Assembly (NCBI GenBank): GCA_028280195.1
Contig: JANQMH010000061.1
Coordinates: 62,001 to 126,000 of the forward strand
DNA length: 64,000 nt
Reading direction: 5' to 3'
Source of the DNA: Exilibacterium sp.
GTDB lineage: Bacteria; Pseudomonadota; Gammaproteobacteria; Pseudomonadales; Cellvibrionaceae
Shown here one piece after another: positions 25,291 to 34,404 of this stretch. The position numbers and the translations under genes were made by a program. Below the pieces are notes generated by a model. It saw only the letters and a list, made by a program, of their open reading frames with translations, was not told the DNA's origin and made no database searches. The stretch's first letter is position 1. The number at the start of each line of letters is the position of its first letter.

Positions 25291-27918
25291 TCAGATCAGC
25301 AGGTGGCGCAGCATTGATTTCAGTTTGTGGGGTTTGATCGGCTTGTTGAGCAGGTGATAACCCTGCTCACGCACCTGCTGCTTGAGTTCCTGGGTGCGGT
25401 TGGCGGTAATCATCAGTACCGGCAGGCTCTGCCCCAGCCAGTGGCGCAGTTGTTTTGCCGCATCGATGCCGGTCTCGCCGTCATCCAGATGGTAATCGGC
25501 AATGACCAGGTCGGGCATGGAACTGCGCAGCTCAGCGGCGTCCAACTCGCCGATACCGGTGGCGCTCAGCACCCGGCAGCCCCAACTGCCGAGCAGGGTT
25601 TCCATACCCGCGCAAATGCTGGTGTCGTTGTCGATTACCAGTATGCAGCTCTCGGCCAGCGGCGTGGCCAGCGCCATGGCCTGCTGCCGTACCGCCGAGG
25701 CCCGCTGCAGGCTGAGTTCTCCGTAGGGCACCAGAATCGAAAACACCGAGCCCTTGCCCTCCTCGGAGCGCACATGAATCTGATTGCCGAGGATGCGCGC
25801 AATCTTATCGACAATCGCCAGCCCCAGCCCCAGGCCGCGGGTGACGTTTTTGCGCTTTGATGCGAGGCGCTTGAATTCGAGAAAGACTTCAGTGAGTTTA
25901 TTCTGCGGAATGCCGATGCCGGTGTCCCAGACCTGAATCAGCAGGCCTTCCCGGTGGCGGCGGCAGCCGAGCAGGATATCTCCCTGCTCGGTATAGCGGA
26001 TGGCGTTTGACAGCAGGTTGCGCAAGATACGCGCCAGCAGCTGGGAGTCGGTGGAAATGGTGGCCGTGCACGGTACGAAACGAAAGTTGAGCCCCGCCAC
26101 GGCCGCCTGCTGGCGAAATTCGTTGGCCAGATTGCCGAGCAGTGTAGCGATATCGAAGGCGACGATATCCGGCTGTACGACGCCGGCATCGAGTTTGGAT
26201 ATATCCACCAGGGTGCTGACCAGCGACTCCACATCCTCCATGGAGTAGTTTAGCGATTCCACCAGCCTGGCGGCCTGCGCCGGCAGTTGGTGTTCCTGCA
26301 GGGCGGTGGTAAACAGGCGCGCGGCGCTCATCGGCTGCAACAGGTCGTGGCCGACGGCGGCGAGGAATTTGGTCTTGGTCAGGTTGGCATGTTCAGCCTC
26401 GTGCTTGGCTTCGACCAGTTGTTTTTCCGCCTGCATGCGCTCCACCACTTCGCGCCGCAGCTGGCTGTTGAGTTCGGTCAGTTCCTTGGTGCGCTCGTTG
26501 ACGCGGTGCTCCATATGCCGGTAGGCCTGGTTGAGGGCCTCGGCGGTGCGGCGCTGCTGGGTGACGTCCCGCTCCAGGGCAAACAGGCCGACGACATTGC
26601 CGAGTTCGTCGCGGTCGGGGATATAGCTTTTGTGGATGTGTTTTTTGCCGCAGGGCAGGGTCTGTTCGATCTCGAAATCCGCGCGCTGGCCGGCCAGGGT
26701 TCTGGCCAGATACTGGAGGTGGCGTTTAAACTCCTCGGCACCGAGTATTTCCTCCAGGGTGAGTTTTTCAATGCCCTCACGCGGCCGTTGAAACCACGCT
26801 TCGAAGGTCTTGTTGATAAAGGTATAGCGCATGTCGCGGGTGATATAGCCGATCAGCGCTGGCACCGTGTCGGTAATCAGGCGGATGCGGTTTTCGCTGG
26901 CCCGCAATGCGGTTTCATACGCTTCGTGCTCGGTGATATCGGTAAAGGTGATGACAAAGCCGCCGCTGCCGGTGCGGTATCTTTTGATTTCCAGCAGTCT
27001 GTCGCCTTTCAATATCCTCTCCAGATGGCAGTCGCCGCCGTCCGGGCTGAGGTTGACCGGCACCGAGTCGAGCTTGGCCCGCAGTATCAGCTCCTGAAAG
27101 CCGATGCCCCGGCGGATGGTTTTTACCGGGGTATTGGTCAGCGCCAGCAACTGGTTGTTCCAGGCCTCGAGCCGCTGCTGCTGATTGAACAGGGCGATGC
27201 CCTGTGACAGGTGGTCGAGGGTGGACTGCAGCACGCGGGATTTTTCCGCCAGTGCCTGCTCGCGCTGCGCCGCTTCACTGTGTTGCAGGGCGGTGATATC
27301 GCTGAAAATAATGACCAGCCCGCCCTCGCGGGTGTGGCTTTCGGTGATGCGTATCCAGCGCCCGTCGCGCAGGCGGAATACGCCGCGATGGGACAGCTCG
27401 CCGCGGCGCAGATTTCTCTTGTCCGCCGGCGCGGTGAGATCGACAATGCCGGAGTTTTCGATCTGGCGGCGGATCTGGTCGAGGCTGCGGCCGGGCTCGC
27501 AGCGCAGTCCGGCGGTACTCCAGAGTTCGTGGAAGCTGCTGTTGGCGAGGGTGAAGCGGCGCTGCCTGTCAAACAGCACAAAGGCGTCGGAAATGATTTC
27601 GATGGCGTCGATCAGCAGCTGGTGCTTTTCCTCGGCGTCGCGCTTGGCCAGCGACAGGTCGCCGTTGGCCGTTTCCAGGTCGTTCATCGCCTGCTGCAGC
27701 TGTATGGTGCGCTGCTTGACTTTTTCCGACAGCGTAACGGCGCTTTCAAACGAGGCGTAGGCGCCGCGGTAGTTGCCGAGACCGTTTTCAATACGCTGTA
27801 CCAGTACGTTGTTGATTTTTCTCAGTTTACTGTTTTCGTAGCGCAGTGCTTCCAGTTCGGCAGTGGCATCGGCGGCCGTATGCGGGTAGTCGTTCAACTC
27901 GGTGCGGGGTTTGTCCAT
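25291..27918 (-). CDS. PAS-containing hybrid sensor histidine kinase
   Basis: 875 residues, cytoplasmic with no membrane helix. N-terminal coiled coil (ALRYENSKLRKINNVLVQRI and the following helix to about 95), then three PAS-like domains at about 105-225, 230-330 and 345-460. The phosphoacceptor is His524 (AAVGHDLLQPMSAARLF), followed by an ATPase domain (LLSNAIRYTEQGD, VWDTGIGIP, TRGLGLGLAIVDKIA). A C-terminal receiver at about 755-875 has Asp in DLVIADYHLDDGETG. The coiled coil and HDLLQPM box are like the ErcS/NahK kinases that act with FIST/NosP sensors. It lies 15 bases after the FIST gene and is likely the partner of the regulator at 24607. Confidence 0.88.
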   Translation of the reverse strand: MDKPRTELNDYPHTAADATAELEALRYENSKLRKINNVLVQRIENGLGNYRGAYASFESAVTLSEKVKQRTIQLQQAMNDLETANGDLSLAKRDAEEKHQLLIDAIEIISDAFVLFDRQRRFTLANSSFHELWSTAGLRCEPGRSLDQIRRQIENSGIVDLTAPADKRNLRRGELSHRGVFRLRDGRWIRITESHTREGGLVIIFSDITALQHSEAAQREQALAEKSRVLQSTLDHLSQGIALFNQQQRLEAWNNQLLALTNTPVKTIRRGIGFQELILRAKLDSVPVNLSPDGGDCHLERILKGDRLLEIKRYRTGSGGFVITFTDITEHEAYETALRASENRIRLITDTVPALIGYITRDMRYTFINKTFEAWFQRPREGIEKLTLEEILGAEEFKRHLQYLARTLAGQRADFEIEQTLPCGKKHIHKSYIPDRDELGNVVGLFALERDVTQQRRTAEALNQAYRHMEHRVNERTKELTELNSQLRREVVERMQAEKQLVEAKHEAEHANLTKTKFLAAVGHDLLQPMSAARLFTTALQEHQLPAQAARLVESLNYSMEDVESLVSTLVDISKLDAGVVQPDIVAFDIATLLGNLANEFRQQAAVAGLNFRFVPCTATISTDSQLLARILRNLLSNAIRYTEQGDILLGCRRHREGLLIQVWDTGIGIPQNKLTEVFLEFKRLASKRKNVTRGLGLGLAIVDKIARILGNQIHVRSEEGKGSVFSILVPYGELSLQRASAVRQQAMALATPLAESCILVIDNDTSICAGMETLLGSWGCRVLSATGIGELDAAELRSSMPDLVIADYHLDDGETGIDAAKQLRHWLGQSLPVLMITANRTQELKQQVREQGYHLLNKPIKPHKLKSMLRHLLI

Positions 27919-27933
27919 GGATACTTTCCCCCC

Positions 27934-29076
27934 TCAGTCGTGCGGCGCGCCGATGGCCACGCCGGAAAACGTCTGGTTGACATGCATGGCGTGAATCTGC
28001 TCGCCGTAGGTTTCGAAGCCGATGGTATTGCTGTCGATGAACAGCTGCGACATCTGCTGTTGTAATTGCAGGTGGTCGATTTCAATGCGCCGCAGGATAC
28101 AGTCACAGCCGATAATCAGCTGCGGTTTGCCGACAGCGTTTTCGAGGCTGGCCAGCAGGTCTTGCAGATGCCGCATCTGATCGCCGCGGCTGCAGGTGGA
28201 AAACACGATGCCTTCATCGACAGCGCAGAAAAACGTCAGGCTCAGATCGTCGTTTACCTGGCGAATGGAGCGGATGAAACAGCGGTCGTGGATAGTGACG
28301 CCGATAGGGTGCAGGGCAAAGGTTTTCAGGTCCAACTCGTCCAGCGGGACACCGACGGCGCGGGCATATTCCAGTGCCGCCGGTTCGGCATTGAATTCCT
28401 GCACCACCCGCGCCTGGGGATCGGCGGCGGTGACCACCAGTTTGCTGTCTTTCGGCTGCAGGTGGTGGCTGGAAAACACTTCGAACGGGCAGTGGGTGTT
28501 AATCAGCACAATGATGGCCGCATCGCTGGAAAATTTACCCTGGTAAAAAACGTGGGTATCCTGAAAATCCAGCGCCCCGCCGGCCGATCCGCCCACCAGC
28601 GGGATTTTGTGCAGTGAATCGCTCAAGGCATTGAGCACCACCTCTTCGCGAATGGCCAGACCGTCGAGCAGGGACAGGGCGAAGCTGTTGCCCTCGAGCG
28701 CGGTAATTGCCCTGCGCTCCAGGGAGCGCAACAGCTCTTGCATCAGCGACTGGGCATCGCCGAAGGAAAAATTGCACAGGTCGTTGATCTGCACCGCCTC
28801 CACGGCAAAGTGCTCGGCCGCCAGCGCGAAGCCGGTGATGCTGCCGCGCTGGTAGCCCACCGGCGTGATCTCGCCGGCGGTGGTACAGCCGAGCAGCGGC
28901 GTAGTGCCGAAACTGCCGGTCAGCGCCGCCGCCAGGGCCGGCAGATCGTACTCTACCGAGCAGAAAAAGATAACGCACTCCAGCCCCGGCTGGTACAGTT
29001 GCCGGTGGAGTTCTGCGGCCGCGAGTCGCGGTTCGCGCTGTTGTGAATATGCGGTTTTTATTAATGTTTTATCCAT
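27934..29076 (-). CDS. FIST-domain sensor protein, NosP-like
   Basis: 380 residues covering the N- and C-terminal FIST domains: LECVIFFCSVEYDLPALAAA, GCTTAGEITPVGYQRGSITG, FALSLLDGLAIREEVVLNAL, KIPLVGGSAGGALDFQDTHV, then a C-terminal CSRGDQMRHLQDLLASL and a GVAIGAPHD end. FIST proteins are cytoplasmic sensors. NosP members bind haem and nitric oxide and regulate a neighbouring kinase, and other FIST proteins sense small metabolites. It forms an operon with the hybrid kinase. Whether it binds haem or senses an alcohol-oxidation signal cannot be told from sequence. Confidence 0.87.
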   Translation of the reverse strand: MDKTLIKTAYSQQREPRLAAAELHRQLYQPGLECVIFFCSVEYDLPALAAALTGSFGTTPLLGCTTAGEITPVGYQRGSITGFALAAEHFAVEAVQINDLCNFSFGDAQSLMQELLRSLERRAITALEGNSFALSLLDGLAIREEVVLNALSDSLHKIPLVGGSAGGALDFQDTHVFYQGKFSSDAAIIVLINTHCPFEVFSSHHLQPKDSKLVVTAADPQARVVQEFNAEPAALEYARAVGVPLDELDLKTFALHPIGVTIHDRCFIRSIRQVNDDLSLTFFCAVDEGIVFSTCSRGDQMRHLQDLLASLENAVGKPQLIIGCDCILRRIEIDHLQLQQQMSQLFIDSNTIGFETYGEQIHAMHVNQTFSGVAIGAPHD

Positions 29077-29328
29077 GCAGGCTTCCTCATCTGGAGCCCT
29101 GCAGCCTTTCCCATCACTTTTCCGTCACTCTCCTGCCACTCTCCCGTCGGGCTGACTGCGCGGGACTACGGCGCAAACGGCAGTGAGAGGATACTCCATT
29201 TCCCCGCACTGTTTGAAGGCAATATAGGCTCTCCTGAGGTTGTTACTGTAACAGATGGGTGCCGCCGCCGGGATTGGACTTTGGTAGCAGGCGGCAGCCG
29301 GCAGCGGCCGCCTGCGCACTGCCGGCAG

Positions 29329-30849
29329 CTAGAAGAATCCCAGCGGTTCGGTGCTGTAGCTGACCAGCAGGTTTTTGGTCTGCTGATAGTGCTCCAGCAT
29401 CATTTTGTGGTTTTCCCGCCCGACGCCGGATTTCTTGTAGCCGCCGAACGCCGAGTGGGCCGGGTAGATATGGTAGCAGTTGGTCCATACGCGGCCGGCC
29501 TGGATACCGCGGCCGATGCGGTAGGCGCGATTGATGTCCCGGGTCCAGACACCGGCGCCGAGGCCGTAGTCGGTGTCGTTGGCAATGGCCAGGGCGTGCG
29601 CTTCGTCATCGAAAGTGGTGATACCCAGGGTCGGGCCGAAGATCTCCTCCTGAAAGACGCGCATATCGTTGCTGCCCTTGAGCAGCGTCGGCTGCACGTA
29701 GAAGCCGCCGGCCAGGTCGCCGCCCAGTTCACTGCGCTGGCCGCCGAACAGAAACTCAGCACCTTCCTGGCGCGCCACGTCCATGTAGGAGAGGATCTTG
29801 TCGAGCTGTTCGCGCGAGGCCTGGGCGCCGACCATGGTTTCGGTATCCAGCGGGTTGCCCTGTTTGATCTGCCCGGCGCGCTCCAGCACCTTGCTGATAA
29901 ACTCATCATAGATACTTTTCTGTACCAGCGCGCGCGAGGGACAGGTACAGACCTCGCCCTGGTTGAAAAAGCCGAGCAACAGCCCCTCGATACACTTGCT
30001 GGTGTAGCTGTCCTCCTGCTGCAATACGTCCTCGAAATAGAGGTTGGGAGACTTGCCGCCCAGTTCCACAGTGGAGGGGATAAGGTTCTTCGCCGCGCTG
30101 GCCATGATTTTGGCGCCGGTCGGGGTGGAGCCGGTAAAGGCGATTTTGGCGATGCGCGTGCTCTCGGCCAGCGCCTGGCCCACCTCGGGGCCGTAGCCGT
30201 TGACGACATTGAGCACACCCGGGGGCAGCAGATCCTCGATCAGTTCCATCAGCAGCATAATCGAGGCCGGTGTCTGCTCGGCCGGCTTCAGCACCACGCA
30301 GTTGCCGCAGGCCAGGGCCGGCGCCAGCTTCCAGGCCGCCATCAGCAGTGGAAAGTTCCAGGGAATGATCTGCCCGACCACACCCAGGGGTTCGTGCAGG
30401 TGGTAGGTAACGGTATTGTCGTCCAGTTCGGCGGCGCTGCCCTCCTGGGCGCGAATGCAGCCGGCGAAATAGCGGAAGTGATCCACCACCAGCGGCAGGT
30501 CGGCGTTGAGCGTTTCGCGCACGCTTTTGCCGTTGTCCCAGGTCTCGGCGACCGCCAGCATTTCCATATTTTCCTCGACCCGATCGGCGATCTTCAACAG
30601 CAGGTTGGAGCGGTCGGCGGCCGGGGTCCTGCCCCACGAGTCTTTGGCGGCGTGGGCGGCGTCCAGCGCCAGTTCCAGATCGGCTGCACTGGAGCGCGCC
30701 ACTTCGCAAAAGTCCTTACCGGTAACCGGGGTGACATTGGCGAAGTACTGACCTTTGACCGGGGCCACCCACTTGCCACCGATGAAGTTTTCATAGCGGG
30801 ATTTAAAAGCGACTACCGCGCCTTCGCTCCCCGGTTGTGCATATATCAT
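29329..30849 (-). CDS. exaC: NAD-dependent aldehyde dehydrogenase, ExaC type
   Basis: 506 residues, the usual length. The start [20 protein letters not shown] and the end [17 protein letters not shown] are characteristic of ExaC/AldB-like acetaldehyde dehydrogenases. Catalytic Cys sits in [13 protein letters not shown], the general-base Glu in [11 protein letters not shown], and the NAD fold in [13 protein letters not shown] and [14 protein letters not shown]. It would oxidise aldehyde made by the periplasmic alcohol dehydrogenase to the acid in the cytoplasm. It stands alone between the FIST gene and the NosR-like gene. GAGGGA precedes the ATG; a short inverted repeat (GTTTACAGC at 30875 with its partner at 30954) lies upstream. 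Confidence 0.93.
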   Translation of the reverse strand: MIYAQPGSEGAVVAFKSRYENFIGGKWVAPVKGQYFANVTPVTGKDFCEVARSSAADLELALDAAHAAKDSWGRTPAADRSNLLLKIADRVEENMEMLAVAETWDNGKSVRETLNADLPLVVDHFRYFAGCIRAQEGSAAELDDNTVTYHLHEPLGVVGQIIPWNFPLLMAAWKLAPALACGNCVVLKPAEQTPASIMLLMELIEDLLPPGVLNVVNGYGPEVGQALAESTRIAKIAFTGSTPTGAKIMASAAKNLIPSTVELGGKSPNLYFEDVLQQEDSYTSKCIEGLLLGFFNQGEVCTCPSRALVQKSIYDEFISKVLERAGQIKQGNPLDTETMVGAQASREQLDKILSYMDVARQEGAEFLFGGQRSELGGDLAGGFYVQPTLLKGSNDMRVFQEEIFGPTLGITTFDDEAHALAIANDTDYGLGAGVWTRDINRAYRIGRGIQAGRVWTNCYHIYPAHSAFGGYKKSGVGRENHKMMLEHYQQTKNLLVSYSTEPLGFF

Positions 30850-31071
30850 AGTCTATCCCTCACAGACGTTTTGGGTTTACAGCTCACAGGGGACAGCTTA
30901 CAGCAGTGCGGTGGCGCATCGGGCAAGGCCTGTTTGCGGTGTTTCAGTTGTAGGCTGTAAACTGTATGTTGTCAGCTTTCAACCCATACTATGCCCCGCG
31001 GCAGGCTTGCCATATTCTACTTTGGTGTCGGAAAAATAGACCTTTGGTATGATGCCTCGGGGCCGGTCGCG

Positions 31072-33195
31072 TCAGCGCTGCGAACTGGCCGCGATAATCC
31101 CGGGTTGCGCCACAGCAGCGGCGGCGGCTTTCTTTGCGGCGTTGATCTGCGGCGGGCACAGCGTCTCCCCGTGGTAGTAGACGATGCACTCAAAGCACTG
31201 AATGCATTCACTGTAGTCGATACGGCCAGCGGGGCTGATGGCGCCGATCTCGCATTTGTGGCGGCACAGCTGGCAGGGCGAGCCGCATTCGCGGCGCCGG
31301 TTCAACCACTCGAAGCGCCGCAGCCGGCCGACAATGGCCAGGCCGGCCCCCAGCGGGCACAGGTAGCGGCAGAAGAATTTATGCACGAACAGACCCAGCG
31401 CCAGCAATATCGCGGCGTAGAGTACGAACGGCCAGCTGCGGACGAAGACCAGCGTAATCGCGGTTTTGAAAGGCTCCACCTCCGACAGCACCTCGGCCAG
31501 GGTGAGTGAGTAGAACGAGGTGCCGACCAGTATCAACAGCAGCACATATTTAACCCGCCACAGGCGGGTGTGCCAGTGGTAGGGAATCTTCCACTGGCGT
31601 ATGCGCAGCCGCTGCGCGATGCCGGCCACCATTTCCTGCAATACCCCGAAGGGGCATAGCCAGCCGCAGAATATACCGCGGCCCCACAGCAGCAGCGAGG
31701 CGAACACATAGAGCCACAGAATGAAAACAATCGGGTCGATCAGAAAATCGCGGATATTGAAGCCGTGCAACAGCGCCTGCAACAGCGTCAGCACATTGAC
31801 CACCGACAACTGGCCCTGGGCGTACCAGCCGATGAATACCAGGGTAAACAGCAGGAAGCCGCCCCGCAGCCAGCGCAATAGCGGCCGCTGCCGGGTCAGC
31901 CGGTGCTGCCATACAATGATGGCAGTGAGGACCACGAGGCTCAGCACCAGCACGGCGATATCGACGCGGCGGCTTTCCCACAGCAACACCCAGGCCGGTG
32001 TATAGTCGTAGCCGCGGGTTTCCGGGTAGCGGAAAAAAAACGCCGGCAGCTGGTAGTCGCCGTCGAAGTTTGCAGTAACGGTATCGAAAAACAGGCCTCT
32101 GGAGCGGCTTACCAGCAGCGACAGCCGCCACGCCGAGGCAGGATCGAACTCCGACTGCGGTTTGATGCGCAGCAGTTTATAGCTGTCGAACTGCTGCAGG
32201 TAAGCAGAGTTTACCGGGTGGTAGTCGTAGAAGTTGATGTCGCGAATTTCAATCGGCAGGCTGCCCTGCTGCACGGTCAGCCGATCGGGCACCGAAGCCG
32301 GCACGAAGTCTTCTCCGGCAAAGGAGTAGCTGCCGCTGGACATGACCGCCAGGGCCTGTTCCCCCGGGCTCAGCTCATCCATTAACCGCTGATAGTCGCG
32401 CTCGCCGAGCAGGTTGCGACCGATACTCGGCACGTTCAGATAGGCGTAGTACAGATCGATAAACGGCTGTGCGTCGCCCTGCGGCAGGTCCTCGTCCATT
32501 GCCGCCGCCCAGGTGCCGGCAAACGCCGCCTCGATATCGCTGCGATGGAGTGTAAGCCGGCGCACATAGCCTTTGTCCAGCAGCGCCTGCCAGTCCAGAG
32601 GCGTGAAATCGCCGCCGCGAACCTCGGCTACCGGTGCCGGCTCGAAGCCCTCGAGTTTTTGCCGCGCGACTTTCAGCGCCGACAGCAGAATGCTCTCGTT
32701 GATCACTACCACCGAGGCGGTGGCTTTGGTGATGCCGTCCAGGTAAGTGATGGCGGTGGAGCTGCCGGTGCCGACCTTGATGCTGTCGATGGCCGACAGG
32801 CCCTGATACTGCTGCAGAAAGCCCAGCAGCGGCGCTTCACCCAGGCCGTGCAGGAAGATCGGCTCGTTGTGGGCCAGCAGCCTGACATCGACAAAGGTAC
32901 CGGCGCTGTCGATACCCACCAGCAGGTTGATGGGCTCGCCGGAATAGCCGGGAATGGCGACAAAGTCGACCGATTCGAACAGATAGCCTATGGTGCTGCC
33001 CACCTGGTATACGGGCCAGACGGGCAGCCCGGCGTCCTTTTCTCCCAGTTCGGTGGCATTCGGAAATATCTGCTGCCACAGCGCAGCGGCTGCCGCCGCC
33101 GGCGCGCCCGCAGCAGCGTCGCCGGCGGCAGCGGGGTGCTGTGCCGGCAGCAGGTAAAGCAGGGTCGCCAGGCAACAGGCGGCGAGCTGTTTCAC
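31072..33195 (-). CDS. NosR/NirI-like FMN-binding membrane iron-sulfur protein
   Basis: 707 residues from GTG 33195 with GGAGG nine bases ahead. After a signal peptide comes a periplasmic FMN-binding-like domain (about 60-180; GVGSSTAI-type threonine in IKVGTGSSTAITYLDGITKA). Then come six or so membrane helices with FCGWLCPFGVLQEMVAGIAQ and FFCRYLCPLGAGLAI, and a C-terminal pair of 4Fe-4S motifs (CGSPCQLCRHKCEIGAISP and CIQCFECIVYYHGETLCPP). NosR proteins pass electrons across the membrane for N2O reductase maturation. No nos genes are here; the neighbours are a PqqD-like gene and PedF, so a role in quinoprotein electron transfer or maturation is more likely. Confidence 0.85.
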   Translation of the reverse strand: MKQLAACCLATLLYLLPAQHPAAAGDAAAGAPAAAAAALWQQIFPNATELGEKDAGLPVWPVYQVGSTIGYLFESVDFVAIPGYSGEPINLLVGIDSAGTFVDVRLLAHNEPIFLHGLGEAPLLGFLQQYQGLSAIDSIKVGTGSSTAITYLDGITKATASVVVINESILLSALKVARQKLEGFEPAPVAEVRGGDFTPLDWQALLDKGYVRRLTLHRSDIEAAFAGTWAAAMDEDLPQGDAQPFIDLYYAYLNVPSIGRNLLGERDYQRLMDELSPGEQALAVMSSGSYSFAGEDFVPASVPDRLTVQQGSLPIEIRDINFYDYHPVNSAYLQQFDSYKLLRIKPQSEFDPASAWRLSLLVSRSRGLFFDTVTANFDGDYQLPAFFFRYPETRGYDYTPAWVLLWESRRVDIAVLVLSLVVLTAIIVWQHRLTRQRPLLRWLRGGFLLFTLVFIGWYAQGQLSVVNVLTLLQALLHGFNIRDFLIDPIVFILWLYVFASLLLWGRGIFCGWLCPFGVLQEMVAGIAQRLRIRQWKIPYHWHTRLWRVKYVLLLILVGTSFYSLTLAEVLSEVEPFKTAITLVFVRSWPFVLYAAILLALGLFVHKFFCRYLCPLGAGLAIVGRLRRFEWLNRRRECGSPCQLCRHKCEIGAISPAGRIDYSECIQCFECIVYYHGETLCPPQINAAKKAAAAAVAQPGIIAASSQR

Positions 33196-33257
33196 TGTTG
33201 GTCGCCTCCGTTCAGCGCCGCCGCCGCCGTTGACTGTGGTATTAACTATGGCATTGA

Positions 33258-33569
33258 TTATGGCGGCGGCGAATCGCTGAGCAGGTTAAAGATAAACCCG
33301 TTGACATCGAAACCCTGGATGATTCCGAGCACATCCTCGCGCACGGTGGCGCGCTGCAGAACACCGCTGTCACAAAGTTGCTCGCAGATGGCGCCGAGAC
33401 TGGTTTTGCCGTCACAGCGCTTCAGCACTTCATAGGACAGATCGTTGAGAAACACGACCTGGTTCATGCCGGAAATCACCCAGCGGTCCAGCAGGCCATC
33501 GTGGTAGAAGTCGATGCCCTGATGCAAAGCGGGTATCCACCGCGAGTAGTCATCATGGTTTACACGCAT
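33258..33569 (-). CDS. Free-standing PqqD-like protein
   Basis: 103 residues. RWVISGMNQVVFLNDLSYEV, LKRCDGKTSLGAICEQLCDS and VLGIIQGFDVNGFI match the PqqD/RRE fold, which holds a precursor peptide for a radical-SAM enzyme. No pqqA, pqqB, pqqC or pqqE gene is in the window, so it is a stand-alone copy. It lies 62 bases before the NosR-like gene in the same direction. It could help PQQ or peptide-derived cofactor delivery to that system. Weak ribosome site; palindrome upstream. Confidence 0.75.
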   Translation of the reverse strand: MRVNHDDYSRWIPALHQGIDFYHDGLLDRWVISGMNQVVFLNDLSYEVLKRCDGKTSLGAICEQLCDSGVLQRATVREDVLGIIQGFDVNGFIFNLLSDSPPP

Positions 33570-33650
33570 TGAAACAACCCCAAATCCGGTTCGAGAGCAT
33601 GACGCCGGGTAAGGTTGATACCTTGCCAGGCAATATCGTCAGTAGTCCAA

Positions 33651-33668
33651 TGTCGATATCTATCGACA
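33651..33668. promoter_or_regulatory. 18-bp palindrome upstream of PqqD-like gene
   Basis: TGTCGATATCTATCGACA is an eight-base inverted repeat around a two-base centre. It lies about 80 bases before the PqqD-like start and just past the PedF stop. A regulator-binding site or a terminator of PedF is possible; no U-run follows, so the first is preferred. Confidence 0.4.
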
Positions 33669-33711
33669 ATATCATCGCCGGGTTACACCAGTTGTTGTCT
33701 CTTTATTGCCG

Positions 33712-34149
33712 TTACAGGTTGGGGTCGTAGCGAGTTTCCAGCCAGGCGCGAATGGTCCACAGTGCCTCCTGACTCAGTACGCCCTCGAACTTGGGCATAT
33801 AGGGAATGCCGTTGCGGGTGGCGCCTTTGCGCACCCGGTAGACATACCACTCATCGCCCTCGATGCCCGGCTCCAGTGCGCGCAAATCCGGCGCGATACC
33901 GCCGGAAATACCCTCCAGGCCGTGGCAGCGGGCGCAGTTCTGATTGTAGGCGGAAGCGCCGATTTCAATGGCGATCTTATTGCCGGAGTAGGGGTTGGTT
34001 TCCAGCCACTCCTCTCCCAGTTTTTTCAGCCCGTCGGTGTTTACCGCCTGCGGCGTCATCTCGCCGTGGGCCCCTACCCATTGACTTGCCAGCAGCACTG
34101 CCGCGCTGAGCGCAGCGGTCAACAAGGTGGAATGCGCGAATCTCATCAT
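33712..34149 (-). CDS. pedF: Cytochrome c-550 PedF
   Basis: 145 residues from ATG 34149 (ATG 34146 also possible) with GGAGGAG ahead. Signal peptide ends near VGAHG. One haem site, CARCHGLEG, and the sequence PDLRALEPGIEGDEWYVYRV with KGATRNGIPYMPKFEGVLSQ fit the PedF/ExaB cytochrome family, periplasmic electron acceptors of PQQ alcohol dehydrogenase. Divergent from the dehydrogenase gene across a 255-base promoter region. Confidence 0.92.
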   Translation of the reverse strand: MMRFAHSTLLTAALSAAVLLASQWVGAHGEMTPQAVNTDGLKKLGEEWLETNPYSGNKIAIEIGASAYNQNCARCHGLEGISGGIAPDLRALEPGIEGDEWYVYRVRKGATRNGIPYMPKFEGVLSQEALWTIRAWLETRYDPNL

Positions 34150-34327
34150 TTTTCTCCTCCAGGAAATGGGCTGCCAGTGACCTGCAGGCCGGACACAGAC
34201 GCCCCTAGCCCCGTTGCTCACTGTTGTTGTCCACTAAAGTACCTGCCGCCGCGTTGCGGGGGCATCCTTCTTAAGAATGATTTTGCTGGTTCTTTCTGTG
34301 GAATTGGCCGCGGATGCCGCCCGCTGC

Positions 34328-34349
34328 GCATTGCTATCGCATACAATGC
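34328..34349. promoter_or_regulatory. Inverted repeat in the divergent pedF/exaA promoter
   Basis: GCATTG (34328-34333) and CAATGC (34344-34349) form an inverted repeat with a ten-base spacer, about 57 bases before the exaA start. It is well placed for the LuxR-type regulator at 24607. The link is inference. Confidence 0.4.
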
Positions 34350-34404
34350 CCCCGCACCCCCCGATAACGGCTTGAATACTCAGCATCCTAATGAGGAGAG
34401 AGGC

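Noticed and set aside
29287..29315. GCAGGCGG...CCGCCTGC hairpin after the aldehyde dehydrogenase as a terminator
   Set aside because: No U-run follows in the direction of transcription, and the loop is long.
29281..30960. A 559-codon plus-strand frame opposite the aldehyde dehydrogenase
   Set aside because: Antisense shadow of a full-length ExaC-type enzyme.
31072..33195. Assignment of the membrane iron-sulfur protein as true NosR with a denitrification locus
   Set aside because: No nosZ, nosD or other nos genes are present; the neighbours are quinoprotein-related.
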